Origin: Bacteroidales bacterium
GTDB taxonomy: Bacteria; Bacteroidota; Bacteroidia; Bacteroidales; WCHB1-69
Direction of reading: 5' to 3'
Length of the DNA: 41,635 nucleotides
Assembly: GCA_012522535.1 (NCBI GenBank)
Contig: JAAYKF010000181.1
Coordinates: 1 to 41,635 of the forward strand
The translations under genes were made by a program, and so were the position numbers. Positions 1 to 8,600 of the stretch are shown here, in pieces (the stretch's first letter is position 1; each line of letters opens with the position of its first letter). Under the pieces are notes generated by a model. It was not told the DNA's origin. It did not search any database and was given only the letters and a program-made list of their open reading frames with translations.

Positions 1-337
1 CCACTTCAGTTTGGTTTCGACATGGATTAAAATCACCAATAATTGTCTCTGGAATTGGTATTATTACACTACCTAATTCTACCCAAGTATTATTGAAATA
101 GTAATTGATATTTCCACAGTCAAGATTAAAAATAATTAAACCTACGGCAGGATTATCAATGGCGTCACGTTGTTCAATTGTTAGTCTGGGAATTAAAAGT
201 CCTTTATTATCAGATTTAATTTCTAATATACTTGACTGTTCTGGCGTAAAGCTTGATTCTCCAATTCCAATATTCTGTGAAAACAGATTAGAAAGTTGCA
301 GGAGAATTAAAATAAAAACAAAGTGAAACCTGCTCAT
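1..337 (-). CDS. Secreted surface protein, truncated by the window edge (N-terminal 112 residues)
   Basis: An open frame runs from an ATG at 337 leftwards off the window, so only the N-terminus is visible. It starts with a signal peptide (residues 1 to about 20, hydrophobic, ending Ser-Gln), followed by NIGIGESSFTPEQSS and a segment around GLLIPRLT. This 'NIGIG...P..SS.LEI.S.NKGLLIPRMT' opening is common in large Bacteroidota secreted proteins, which carry lectin, PKD or T9SS sorting domains further on; those parts are not visible here. A TAnnTTTG box (363-370) lies just upstream on the same strand, which supports this start. Function unknown; location is probably the cell surface or exterior. 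Confidence 0.75.
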   Translation of the reverse strand, partial: MSRFHFVFILILLQLSNLFSQNIGIGESSFTPEQSSILEIKSDNKGLLIPRLTIEQRDAIDNPAVGLIIFNLDCGNINYYFNNTWVELGSVIIPIPETIIGDFNPCRNQTEV

Positions 338-362
338 GATAACTACATTTTAATGTATCCTG

Positions 363-370
363 CAAATATA
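363..370 (-). promoter_or_regulatory. -7 box of the truncated surface-protein gene
   Basis: Read on the minus strand the sequence is TATATTTG, a match to the Bacteroidota -7 consensus TAnnTTTG, 25 bases before the ATG at 337. No convincing -33 TTG at normal spacing. A short hairpin (arms TACATT/AATGTA, 345-358) lies between box and start. Confidence 0.5.
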
Positions 371-412
371 GCACATCTTTTGTTATACACATGTTAATTT
401 TCTTTGTTATTT

Positions 413-844
413 TTAATTATACACCTGCAAATACTCTCCATTATAGTGGGTTCTGTATTGTTTTAATCCTCTTTTTGCTGGACCTTCCAGAACAGATCCG
501 TCTGTGATAATAAATTTTGAGCCACAAAGGGTATCAACTAAAATCAATCCGGAGCTATCCACTACAACTGAAGAGCCATGCACATCATAGTCGAAGGGGC
601 AAGCTCTGTCGTATGCTCTAAAATTCTCCATATCTTCGCGATAAATTATTATACCCTTCACGCCTCCATATAAATATTCATAACCACCAATAATATTAAG
701 ATTTATATACTCTGTTGAATTGGGGTTAATTTGAAAGTTGACATATACATTGGGAATCCAATTGTCATCTTTTTTTATGCACGATGTTTGTATTGCCAAA
801 AGGCTAATAATTAGGGCTAAAAAATAAAACTTCGACTTTTTCAT
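413..844 (-). CDS. Rieske-fold-like lipoprotein with altered cluster-ligand positions
   Basis: A 143-residue protein. A lipoprotein signal peptide (MKKSKF..., hydrophobic stretch, then TSC at about residue 21) predicts an outer-membrane or periplasmic lipid anchor. The C-terminal half has the layout of a Rieske domain: YREDMENFRAYDRACPFD, then CGSKF, then DGSVLEGPAKRGLKQY, matching the usual 'C.H ... C..HGS.F...G....GPA...L..Y'. The histidine positions of the [2Fe-2S] site are not His here (CPF instead of C.H; DTLCGS instead of C..HGS), so a classical Rieske cluster is doubtful. Start chosen at 844: a promoter -7 box (859-866) lies inside the longer frame that opens at 889, and the lipoprotein signal begins at 844. 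No informative neighbours. Confidence 0.75.
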   Translation of the reverse strand: MKKSKFYFLALIISLLAIQTSCIKKDDNWIPNVYVNFQINPNSTEYINLNIIGGYEYLYGGVKGIIIYREDMENFRAYDRACPFDYDVHGSSVVVDSSGLILVDTLCGSKFIITDGSVLEGPAKRGLKQYRTHYNGEYLQVYN

Positions 845-858
845 AAAACGATTTTTCA

Positions 859-866
859 CAAAAATA
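859..866 (-). promoter_or_regulatory. -7 box of the Rieske-like lipoprotein gene
   Basis: Minus-strand TATTTTTG fits TAnnTTTG. The predicted transcript would begin around 852, giving a very short leader to the ATG at 844 and excluding the upstream ATG at 889. No clear -33 element. Confidence 0.5.
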
Positions 867-929
867 GCCTTTAAATCATAATAAAGCATTAAAGCTCAAA
901 TTAATTTCACTAAAAAGCTCTTTTTTTCA

Positions 930-937
930 TAAGTTTG
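930..937 (+). promoter_or_regulatory. -7 box of the lysine-rich lipoprotein gene
   Basis: TAAGTTTG fits TAnnTTTG. It overlaps the ATG at 935, arguing that translation begins at 953 instead. Confidence 0.5.
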
Positions 938-952
938 CAAAAATCAAATTGT

Positions 953-1279
953 ATGCGTTTAACAAAGAGTTCACTTTTTTCTATTTTATACATTAATATA
1001 TTATTATGTGCAGGGATTATTCTTTTTTCTCAAACATCATGCAGGGTTAAAGATGCGGGGAGTAAAAGTGAGAAAGAGCAAATAAAGAAGCAAAAAAAGT
1101 TAGACAAGAAAGAGAGGAAAGAATATAAGAAGGCTAAGAAACAGCATTTAAAAAAGCAGAGCAAAGATACTCGCAAGCGAATGAAAAAGAGTAAAAAGAG
1201 CAGTTTGAATCAAACGCCCAAGCGTAAAAAAGGATTTTTCGATAGAGTTTTCAAGCGTAAAAAGAAGTGTGGGCCTTAG
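953..1279 (+). CDS. Small, extremely basic lipoprotein of unknown function
   Basis: 108 residues. The N-terminus is a lipoprotein signal peptide: a hydrophobic core (LYINILLCAGIILF) followed by SQTSC with the lipidated Cys at residue 30. The mature part is almost entirely charged: 29 Lys and 7 Arg among about 79 residues, many in KK/KR pairs, interspersed with some Glu, and ending in an aromatic-basic patch (GFFDRVFKRKKK) and CGP. No family recognised. The composition would suit binding to a polyanion such as lipid A phosphates, nucleic acid or an acidic protein, but this is inference. The start at 953 is preferred over the ATG at 935 because the promoter box 930-937 overlaps the latter. Confidence 0.7.
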   Translation: MRLTKSSLFSILYINILLCAGIILFSQTSCRVKDAGSKSEKEQIKKQKKLDKKERKEYKKAKKQHLKKQSKDTRKRMKKSKKSSLNQTPKRKKGFFDRVFKRKKKCGP

Positions 1280-1295
1280 AAAATCTAAATATTTA

Positions 1296-1327
1296 TTTGT
1301 GTAATAGGAAATAGTTTAGTATTTTTG
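1296..1327 (+). promoter_or_regulatory. Promoter of the membrane-anchored acidic protein gene
   Basis: TTTG at 1296-1299, 20 bases, then TATTTTTG at 1320-1327: both elements of the Bacteroidota housekeeping promoter at normal spacing, 21 bases before the ATG at 1349. Confidence 0.6.
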
Positions 1328-1348
1328 ATGAATTAAAAAAAGACATTT

Positions 1349-1840
1349 ATGGAAGATTTTGGTCAAATAGTTGCCATTATAATTGGGATAATTGTAGTAG
1401 CTGTTAATGCGGCAACAAAAAAGAAGAAGCCTAATAAGGGCAAGCCTTCTCCTGCTTCTCCTCCGCCAGTTCAAAAAAACAAGACTGGCATTCCTGCCAT
1501 TGACGAAATTTTGGAGCAGTTGGAGAAAAACATTCAAGCAGAGAAAGCTGAGACTACATTGCCAGAAGTTGAAATGGAAAATGCTTCAGAATATGAAAGT
1601 TTTGAAAATATAGACCCAATAGTTAAAAATGAATTTAATGAAGAACTAAATCATAACTATTCTAAATACAGCTCTATTGATCATGTTGAAGAAAAAGTTG
1701 AGATTATTGAAAAAAGCACACCATCTATTGAAAATGAGCCTATTAAAGAGAAAATAGACAATTCTTTTCCTCAGTTTATTGAAGAAAATATTGTTAATGC
1801 AGTTCTTTTTTCCGAAGTTTTCAACAGACCCAAGTACTAA
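1349..1840 (+). CDS. Membrane-anchored acidic protein of unknown function
   Basis: 163 residues. Residues about 5-22 form one hydrophobic helix (FGQIVAIIIGIIVVAVNAA) with no cleavage site, followed at once by a basic stop-transfer cluster (KKKKPNKGK) and a Pro-rich linker (PSPASPPPVQ). This predicts an inner-membrane anchor with the rest in the cytoplasm. The remainder is acidic, likely partly disordered with short helical segments (IPAIDEILEQLEKNIQ). Similar short proteins of this layout are annotated only as hypothetical in Bacteroidota. It has its own promoter (1296-1327) and ends about 110 bases before the receptor operon. No function assigned. Confidence 0.7.
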   Translation: MEDFGQIVAIIIGIIVVAVNAATKKKKPNKGKPSPASPPPVQKNKTGIPAIDEILEQLEKNIQAEKAETTLPEVEMENASEYESFENIDPIVKNEFNEELNHNYSKYSSIDHVEEKVEIIEKSTPSIENEPIKEKIDNSFPQFIEENIVNAVLFSEVFNRPKY

Positions 1841-1874
1841 TCTTGATAACTTTTTTCACTTTTCTTCACATTTA

Positions 1875-1907
1875 TTTGCATATATACCGAATAAATTTAT
1901 AACTTTA
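1875..1907 (+). promoter_or_regulatory. Promoter of the TonB receptor/secreted protein/PorV-like operon
   Basis: TTTG at 1875-1878, 21 bases, then TAACTTTA at 1900-1907 (one base off TAnnTTTG). Leader about 40 bases to the ATG at 1953. Confidence 0.55.
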
Positions 1908-1952
1908 CCCCCTATTATTGTAAACAAATAGGAATATAACAAAAATAAAACC

Positions 1953-4900
1953 ATGAGTATGATCAAGAAATTACTCTTTGCGAGTTTGCTAGTTCTCACA
2001 GCCAGCACACTTTTTGCACAATCTGGAACCCTGCAAGGGACAATAAAGAAAGATAATGGAGAGCCCATGCCGTTTGTGAATGTTATTATAGAATCAGCCG
2101 GCAGACAATTTGGTGGAGCTCAATCGGACTTTGATGGAAAATACGTCATTCGTCCAATTCCACCTGGGACCTACACTGTTAAAGCTTCTTTTGTTGGGCA
2201 CAAAAACTATCAATTTGACGGAGTTATAATTAGTCCTGACGCAATTACATACGTTAATGTCGAGATGGAAGAGACTATGCACGAATTGGAAACATTTGAA
2301 GTTGTGGAATATAAAATCCCATTAGTTCAAAAGGGAAAAACTACTTCGGGCGAGACTATGGGTTCGGAGGACTTACAGCGGATGTCGGCCCGTTCGGCAC
2401 AGGGTATGGCTGCCACCGTGGGTGGTGTTCAGAGTACTGACGGCGAGATGGGTTCGGTTCGTGGACAAAGGACTGACGGAACTGTTGTTTACATCGACGG
2501 GGTTCGTGTTAGAGGTTCCTCGGGAGTTCCCAAATCGGCCATTGACCAAATTTCGGTTATGATGGGTGGTTTGCCAGCACGTTATGGTGAGGCAACTGGT
2601 GGTGTTTTGAATATTACCACAAAAGGACCCTCGCGTGAGTTTGGTGCCAGTGGTGAAGTTGTGGGATCGCTAGATGGTTACAACAACTTTATTGGTGCCT
2701 TTAGCATCAACGGACCTCTTATTAAAAGTAGAAAAAAGGATGACCCAACGGCATTGCTTGGATACTTTATCTCTGGAGAGTTCCATTATTCAAAAGATGG
2801 TTATCCTGCTCGTGGTGGTACATGGACTGCCAAACAGGAGTATATAGACCACTTGATTGAAAATCCACTTATTCCTGTTGGAGTTGGTAATGCTCACTAC
2901 TATGCAGCCGACTTTACAACTAAAGATAATCTTAAAAAATTACACGCAAGACAAGATGCTCAAAGCTGGGGCGTTAACCTTGCTGGAAAATTAGACGTTA
3001 AAACCACTGCAAATACCAACTTAACTTTTGGAGGTTCGTTGGATTATAGCACAGGTAGAGATTGGGGCTTTGCTTCATCTTTATTCAACTCGCACAGAAA
3101 CGGTTTTAGCAAAGGGTCAACATGGCGTGTTTATGGACGTTTTGCCCATAAATTCCCCAATAGCACTGACACTACAAGAAACTCTCTGGTGAAGGACGTT
3201 TTCTACCAAATTCAAGTTGACTATACTAAAACTAATGGTAGCTCATACGACTTAGAACACAGAGATAATATCTTTAACTACGGTTACTTAGGAAAGTATG
3301 AAACATATAAAGCCGATTTCTACGAAAAAGGTGATGTTGAAATAGATGGTATCTTATTTAAAGATGTATGGAAACTTACAAATATTTATGACACATTGGT
3401 TACATTCCAAAGAAGTGAACTTAATCCTGAATTAGCCAACTGGACATCATATTATTATGATCGTTTCTCTACGTATGATAATCCCAATATGTATTATCGT
3501 AACAAAGTTATGTTGCAAGAAGGTTTTGCACTACTTAACGGAGAGCAACCAAACTCAATTTATGGAATGTATGTAGTTCCGGGAGCAGTTATGGCAGGTT
3601 ATGGCAAGAGCGAAACAAATATGTTGGGTATCAACGCCAGCGGTTCTGCCTCCATTGGCAATCACGCCCTTGAGTTTGGATTCCAATATGAGCAACGTTC
3701 CGACCGTTCATGGAGTTTAGCTCCAACAGGACTTTGGAACTTAATGCGTGAGCTTACAAACTTCCACATTGTTCAGTTAGATATTGACAATCCTGAATTG
3801 GTTTTCCACCAAGATATCAATGGAAACCAAGTCTTTGTTGACACCATTAAGTACTCAAGAAGTTATGACCAAACGCAACAAAGATTTTTTGACAGAAATA
3901 TTAGAGAAAAACTTGGCTACGACGTGCATGGTAAAGACTGGGTTGACATTGACAACTTAGACCCAAGTATGTATAGCTTAGATATGTTTAGTGCTGATGA
4001 GCTATTGAATGATGGTTATAGCTACGTTGGGTACTACGGATATGACCACTTAGGAAATAAAATTAAAAACAAAACTAGCTTAGAAGACTTCTTTATAAAC
4101 AAAGATGAAAACGGCAATTATAAGCGTTCAATTGGTGCCTTCCAGCCCATTTATATGGCTGCATACATTCAAGACCAATTTGCTTTTGACGACTTAATCT
4201 TCAACGTTGGGGTTCGTGTTGACCGTTTTGATGCCAACCAAAAAGTGTTGAAAGACAACTACTTATTAGCACCAGCTAGAACTGTTGCAGAAGCAGGCAT
4301 ATTTGACCATCCAAGCAATATGGGTAATGATTATATTGTATATGTTGACGATGTTTTTGATCCTTCAAGGGTTATGGGATATCGTAACGGAGATGTTTGG
4401 TTCAACTCATTTGGACAAGAGATTTCAGATGCAGGTGCTCTTTCAGCAGGAACTTCTACTGGTAGAGTAACACCTTGGATTGTTGATCCAGATGCTGACA
4501 GCAAAGTGAGTGTGAAAGCCTTTAAAGACTATGAGCCACAAATTTCGGTGATGCCACGTGTTGCATTCTCGTTCCCAATTTCTGACCAAGCTATGTTCTT
4601 TGCTCACTACGACATTATCACAAAGCGACCCACATCAGGTTTAAGAATGAACCCTGTTGATTATTTATACATCGAAAAATCTGGTACAAGCTTTATTAGT
4701 AATCCAAGTCTTCGTCCTGAAAAAACGGTTGACTATGAATTGGGATTCCAACAAGCTCTGAACGACAGATCAGCACTAAAACTTTCGGGTTATTATGCTG
4801 AGGTTCGCGACCTTGTTCAATCGTACAGATTTACAGAAGCTTATCCAAATACATATTACTCGTATAACAACCTTGACTTTGGTACTGTTATGGGTATGAC

Positions 4901-5633
4901 AATTTCTTACGACTTACGTCAAACAAAAAACATTAGACTTCGTGCCAACTACACCTTGCAGTTTGCAAAAGGTACAGGTTCAGATGCTACATCAGCAAGA
5001 GCTCTTGTTACATCAGGTCAACCAAACTTAAGAACACTAAACTCTTTAGCCTATGACCAACGTCACGCAGTTAAGATGAATATTGACTACCGTTTTGGAA
5101 TGGGTAAAGACTATCGCGGACCATCAAAAACTAAAGTTACGAAAGATGGAAAAGCTAAAACTATTAACTGGTTAGAAAACACTGGTATTAACATTACTCT
5201 TAATGGAGGTTCGGGTGTTCCTTACACACGCTCATCAACTCCATATAGTATAACAGGATATGGTACTAGAATTATTTCAGGGTCAATGTACGGTTCAAAT
5301 CTTCCATGGCAATTCTGGATTGACGGAAGAATTGACAGATCATTCCAAGTTAAGTTAAAACGTGATGACGACCCAAGAAAAGAGAAATATGGTTTCCTAA
5401 ATGTATATATTGAAGTGTTGAATATTTTCAACTTCAAAAATGTTAAGTCAGTTTATGCATACACTGGTAACGCTGAAGATGACGGATTTTTGGCAGCAGC
5501 CGAATTCCAACAAACCATTGCACAGCAAATTAGTCCCGAAGCATTTATCGACCTATACAGCATAATGGTAGCCAACCCATATAACTACAGTTTGCCTAGA
5601 AGAATTAATTTAGGTGTAATGTTCATGTTTTAA
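1953..5633 (+). CDS. TonB-dependent outer-membrane receptor with N-terminal carboxypeptidase-like domain
   Basis: 1226 residues. Signal peptide 1 to about 23 (ends LFAQ). Residues about 25-105 form a carboxypeptidase-regulatory-like beta-sandwich (GTLQGTIKKDNGEPMPFVNV; PPGTYTVKASFVG). A plug domain follows at about 110-230, with VVYIDGVRVRG, ARYGEATGGVLNITTKG and ISVMMGGLPA. The rest is a long beta-barrel, with the typical SLRPEKTVDYELGFQ region and a C-terminus ending in Phe (LGVMFMF). It is therefore a TonB-energised outer-membrane channel; the ligand cannot be read from sequence. The next gene is not SusD-like, so this is not a standard SusC/SusD glycan pair. First gene of a tight operon (30 bases to the next). 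It may instead work with the secreted protein downstream. Confidence 0.93.
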   Translation: MSMIKKLLFASLLVLTASTLFAQSGTLQGTIKKDNGEPMPFVNVIIESAGRQFGGAQSDFDGKYVIRPIPPGTYTVKASFVGHKNYQFDGVIISPDAITYVNVEMEETMHELETFEVVEYKIPLVQKGKTTSGETMGSEDLQRMSARSAQGMAATVGGVQSTDGEMGSVRGQRTDGTVVYIDGVRVRGSSGVPKSAIDQISVMMGGLPARYGEATGGVLNITTKGPSREFGASGEVVGSLDGYNNFIGAFSINGPLIKSRKKDDPTALLGYFISGEFHYSKDGYPARGGTWTAKQEYIDHLIENPLIPVGVGNAHYYAADFTTKDNLKKLHARQDAQSWGVNLAGKLDVKTTANTNLTFGGSLDYSTGRDWGFASSLFNSHRNGFSKGSTWRVYGRFAHKFPNSTDTTRNSLVKDVFYQIQVDYTKTNGSSYDLEHRDNIFNYGYLGKYETYKADFYEKGDVEIDGILFKDVWKLTNIYDTLVTFQRSELNPELANWTSYYYDRFSTYDNPNMYYRNKVMLQEGFALLNGEQPNSIYGMYVVPGAVMAGYGKSETNMLGINASGSASIGNHALEFGFQYEQRSDRSWSLAPTGLWNLMRELTNFHIVQLDIDNPELVFHQDINGNQVFVDTIKYSRSYDQTQQRFFDRNIREKLGYDVHGKDWVDIDNLDPSMYSLDMFSADELLNDGYSYVGYYGYDHLGNKIKNKTSLEDFFINKDENGNYKRSIGAFQPIYMAAYIQDQFAFDDLIFNVGVRVDRFDANQKVLKDNYLLAPARTVAEAGIFDHPSNMGNDYIVYVDDVFDPSRVMGYRNGDVWFNSFGQEISDAGALSAGTSTGRVTPWIVDPDADSKVSVKAFKDYEPQISVMPRVAFSFPISDQAMFFAHYDIITKRPTSGLRMNPVDYLYIEKSGTSFISNPSLRPEKTVDYELGFQQALNDRSALKLSGYYAEVRDLVQSYRFTEAYPNTYYSYNNLDFGTVMGMTISYDLRQTKNIRLRANYTLQFAKGTGSDATSARALVTSGQPNLRTLNSLAYDQRHAVKMNIDYRFGMGKDYRGPSKTKVTKDGKAKTINWLENTGINITLNGGSGVPYTRSSTPYSITGYGTRIISGSMYGSNLPWQFWIDGRIDRSFQVKLKRDDDPRKEKYGFLNVYIEVLNIFNFKNVKSVYAYTGNAEDDGFLAAAEFQQTIAQQISPEAFIDLYSIMVANPYNYSLPRRINLGVMFMF

Positions 5634-5663
5634 TTAATTAGTAACTGAAGAAAATTATATAAA

Positions 5664-8600
5664 ATGAAGAAAACATTAAGAATCATTTCAGTATTTAGTC
5701 TTGCGATGCTACTATCCCTTCCAGCTACTTTTGCAGAAGAGTGGAAAGGCACAATTCGCAAAGATAACGACAACGATATCCCTGCCCCCAAAGCAGCATT
5801 CTGTTTGCCTGCAACGGGATCGTCAGACTTGGACATTAACAATGTTCGTACACGTATCAACACAGGTGGAGACATGTGGTGGGACTTTGAAGTTGCACAG
5901 TATGAAGTTCCAAAAGGATCGAGAAAACACTCAATGTTCTCGGCTTCACTTTGGATTGGTGGACTTGACGTAAACGGACAGTTAAAATTAGCTGCTCTTA
6001 GATATAGACAAGTTGGTAATGACTATTGGACAGGACCTCTAACTATAGATGGTAACGCCTCCATTGACCAAGCAACTTGTAAAAAATATGATAGACACTG
6101 GAAAATTACTCGTGCACAAGTGGAGAAGTTTATAGCTTGGAATAACAATCCAGATATAGACCCCGACTACGTTGTTCCTAAAGTAATTCAAGACTGGCCA
6201 GCACACCCAATTGATGGAAACCCACTACAAAGTAGATACCTAGCTCCTTTTATGGACGTGAACGGTGATGGTGAATATCGTTGGGAAGATGGTGACTATC
6301 CATACTACGACTTTACAAATGAACTTTGTCCGAGAACACCAGAAAACCTTGGAAGACCAGCAGTTCCTACAAAAGAGACTGAAATGGGAATTACACAAGG
6401 TGGTATCCTTTCCGACCAAGTTCTTAAAGGTGACGAAACCCTATGGTGGGTGTTCAACGATAAAGGTGCTCCTCACACTGAAACTAAAGGAGACCCAATT
6501 GGTTTGGAAATTCGTGCACAAGCATTTGCTTTCGCCACTAACGACGAAATCAACAATATGACTTTCTACTCATACGAAATTATTAACCGCTCAACTTACA
6601 CATTAACTCAAACTTATTTTAGTCAATGGGTTGATACTGACTTAGGCGACGGCTGGGATGACTATGTAGGTTGTGACGTTGGTCGTGGCTTAGGATATTG
6701 TTATAATGGTAAAGAAATTGATGGTACTGGTCGTTATGACCACTACGGAGCACAACCTCCTGCAATTGGAGTTGACTTCTTCCAAGGACCATATATGGAC
6801 CCAGACGGAATTGACAACCCAAAATATGATGCCAACGGTGAACAACTTTGTGACGAAAGTATTAATGGAGTTAACTTTGGCGACGGAATTATTGACAACG
6901 AGCGTTTTGGAATGCGTAGATTTGTTTACCACAACAACACTGGTGGACACTCAGCTATGACTGACCCCACATATGCTCACGAATACTACAACTTCCTTAG
7001 AGGAATTTGGAAAGATGGTCAAAAAATGACCTATGGTGGAAATGCTCACCCCGACGTAAACGGAAACACTACTCTTGTGTGCGACTTTATGTTCCCCGAT
7101 GATAGTGATATTTGGAACTGGGGTACAGGTTGCGGACCAGACCCAGCAAACAAAGTTTGGAACGAGGTTACAGCAGGTAACGCACCCTACGACAGACGTT
7201 TTATGCAATCGGCAGGACCTTTTACTCTATACCCAGGAGCTGTTAACTATATTACAGTGGGTATTCCATGGGCAAGAGCATCTAGCGGTGGTGCATGGGC
7301 ATCAGTTGAACTGTTGAAAATAGTTGACGACATATGTCAAACACTATTCGACAACTGTTTTAAAGTACTTGATGGACCCGACTCGCCAGACCTTATCGTT
7401 CAAGAACTTGACAGAGAACTTATACTTTATATCGATAACCCAATTACATCAAACAACGTAGGCGAAAGCTACATGGAACTTGATGCTAATATTCCAGAAA
7501 GTATAACAACAACTGTTACAGAATACATTCCCGTACTTGATACAACTTACGATCCTCCCATCCCAATGTTGGATTCTGAAGGATTCCCAATGTATAAAGA
7601 AGTAGTGAAAACTGTTACAGAAGAGTATGACAGATTCTACAGATTTGAAGGTTACCAAATTTTCCAATTGAGAGACAAAAACGTTTCAATTGCTGAAATC
7701 AACGACGTAGCTGTTTCTAGATTAGTATTCCAATGTGATATCGAAAATTACGACTCGCAAGGAAACCCAATCGGAACACTTATAAACTACCACTATAATG
7801 AAGAAACTGGTTCTAGCTATCCTGAAATTATGGTAACAGGAGCCAACAAAGGAATCAAACATAGTGTGAAAATTACTGAAGACAGATTTGCAGAAGGCGA
7901 CAAACGATTAATAAATAACAAGAAATATTACTACGTTGCAGTTGCTTATGCATACAACTCATACAAACAATATATACAAGACGACCCCCTAAACCATGAT
8001 GGACAGAAAAAGCCCTATTTAGCTGGTCGTAAAGATGCATTAGGAAACTCAATTACACCAATAATTGCAATACCTCATATTACAACCGTTGAATCGGACG
8101 GAACTGTACTAAACTCAAAATATGGCGACAGACCAACTATTACAAGAATTGAAGGTCACGGAAACGGTGGACTTATACTTGACCTAACAAAAGAATCAGT
8201 AGATAAAATTATGTCTGGTGCTCCATGGAGAATCGAACAACCCGAATATATTGCCAACGCTGGACCCATCGATGTAAAAGTTATTGACCCACTTAACGTG
8301 AAAGGTGGAAAGTTTACACTCAAATTTACTAACCTTGAAAGTAAAGATGAAGTTGATGGCACATTCGGTTGGGTACTAGAAGGTGAAGATGTATTTATTA
8401 CTAGCGAAGAAACTATCAACGTTGGTAACGAACAAATAATATTCGATTTAGGATTATCAATAAATATTGAACAGTTCGTTTATAAACATCTATTCCCAGA
8501 TGCAGTAGCAGAAGACTCCACCAGCAACGCTCGTAGAGTACTTAGAGCCGAACTGTTGACATCTTCAGTTACATTTGCCGACAGTACAAAACAATGGATA

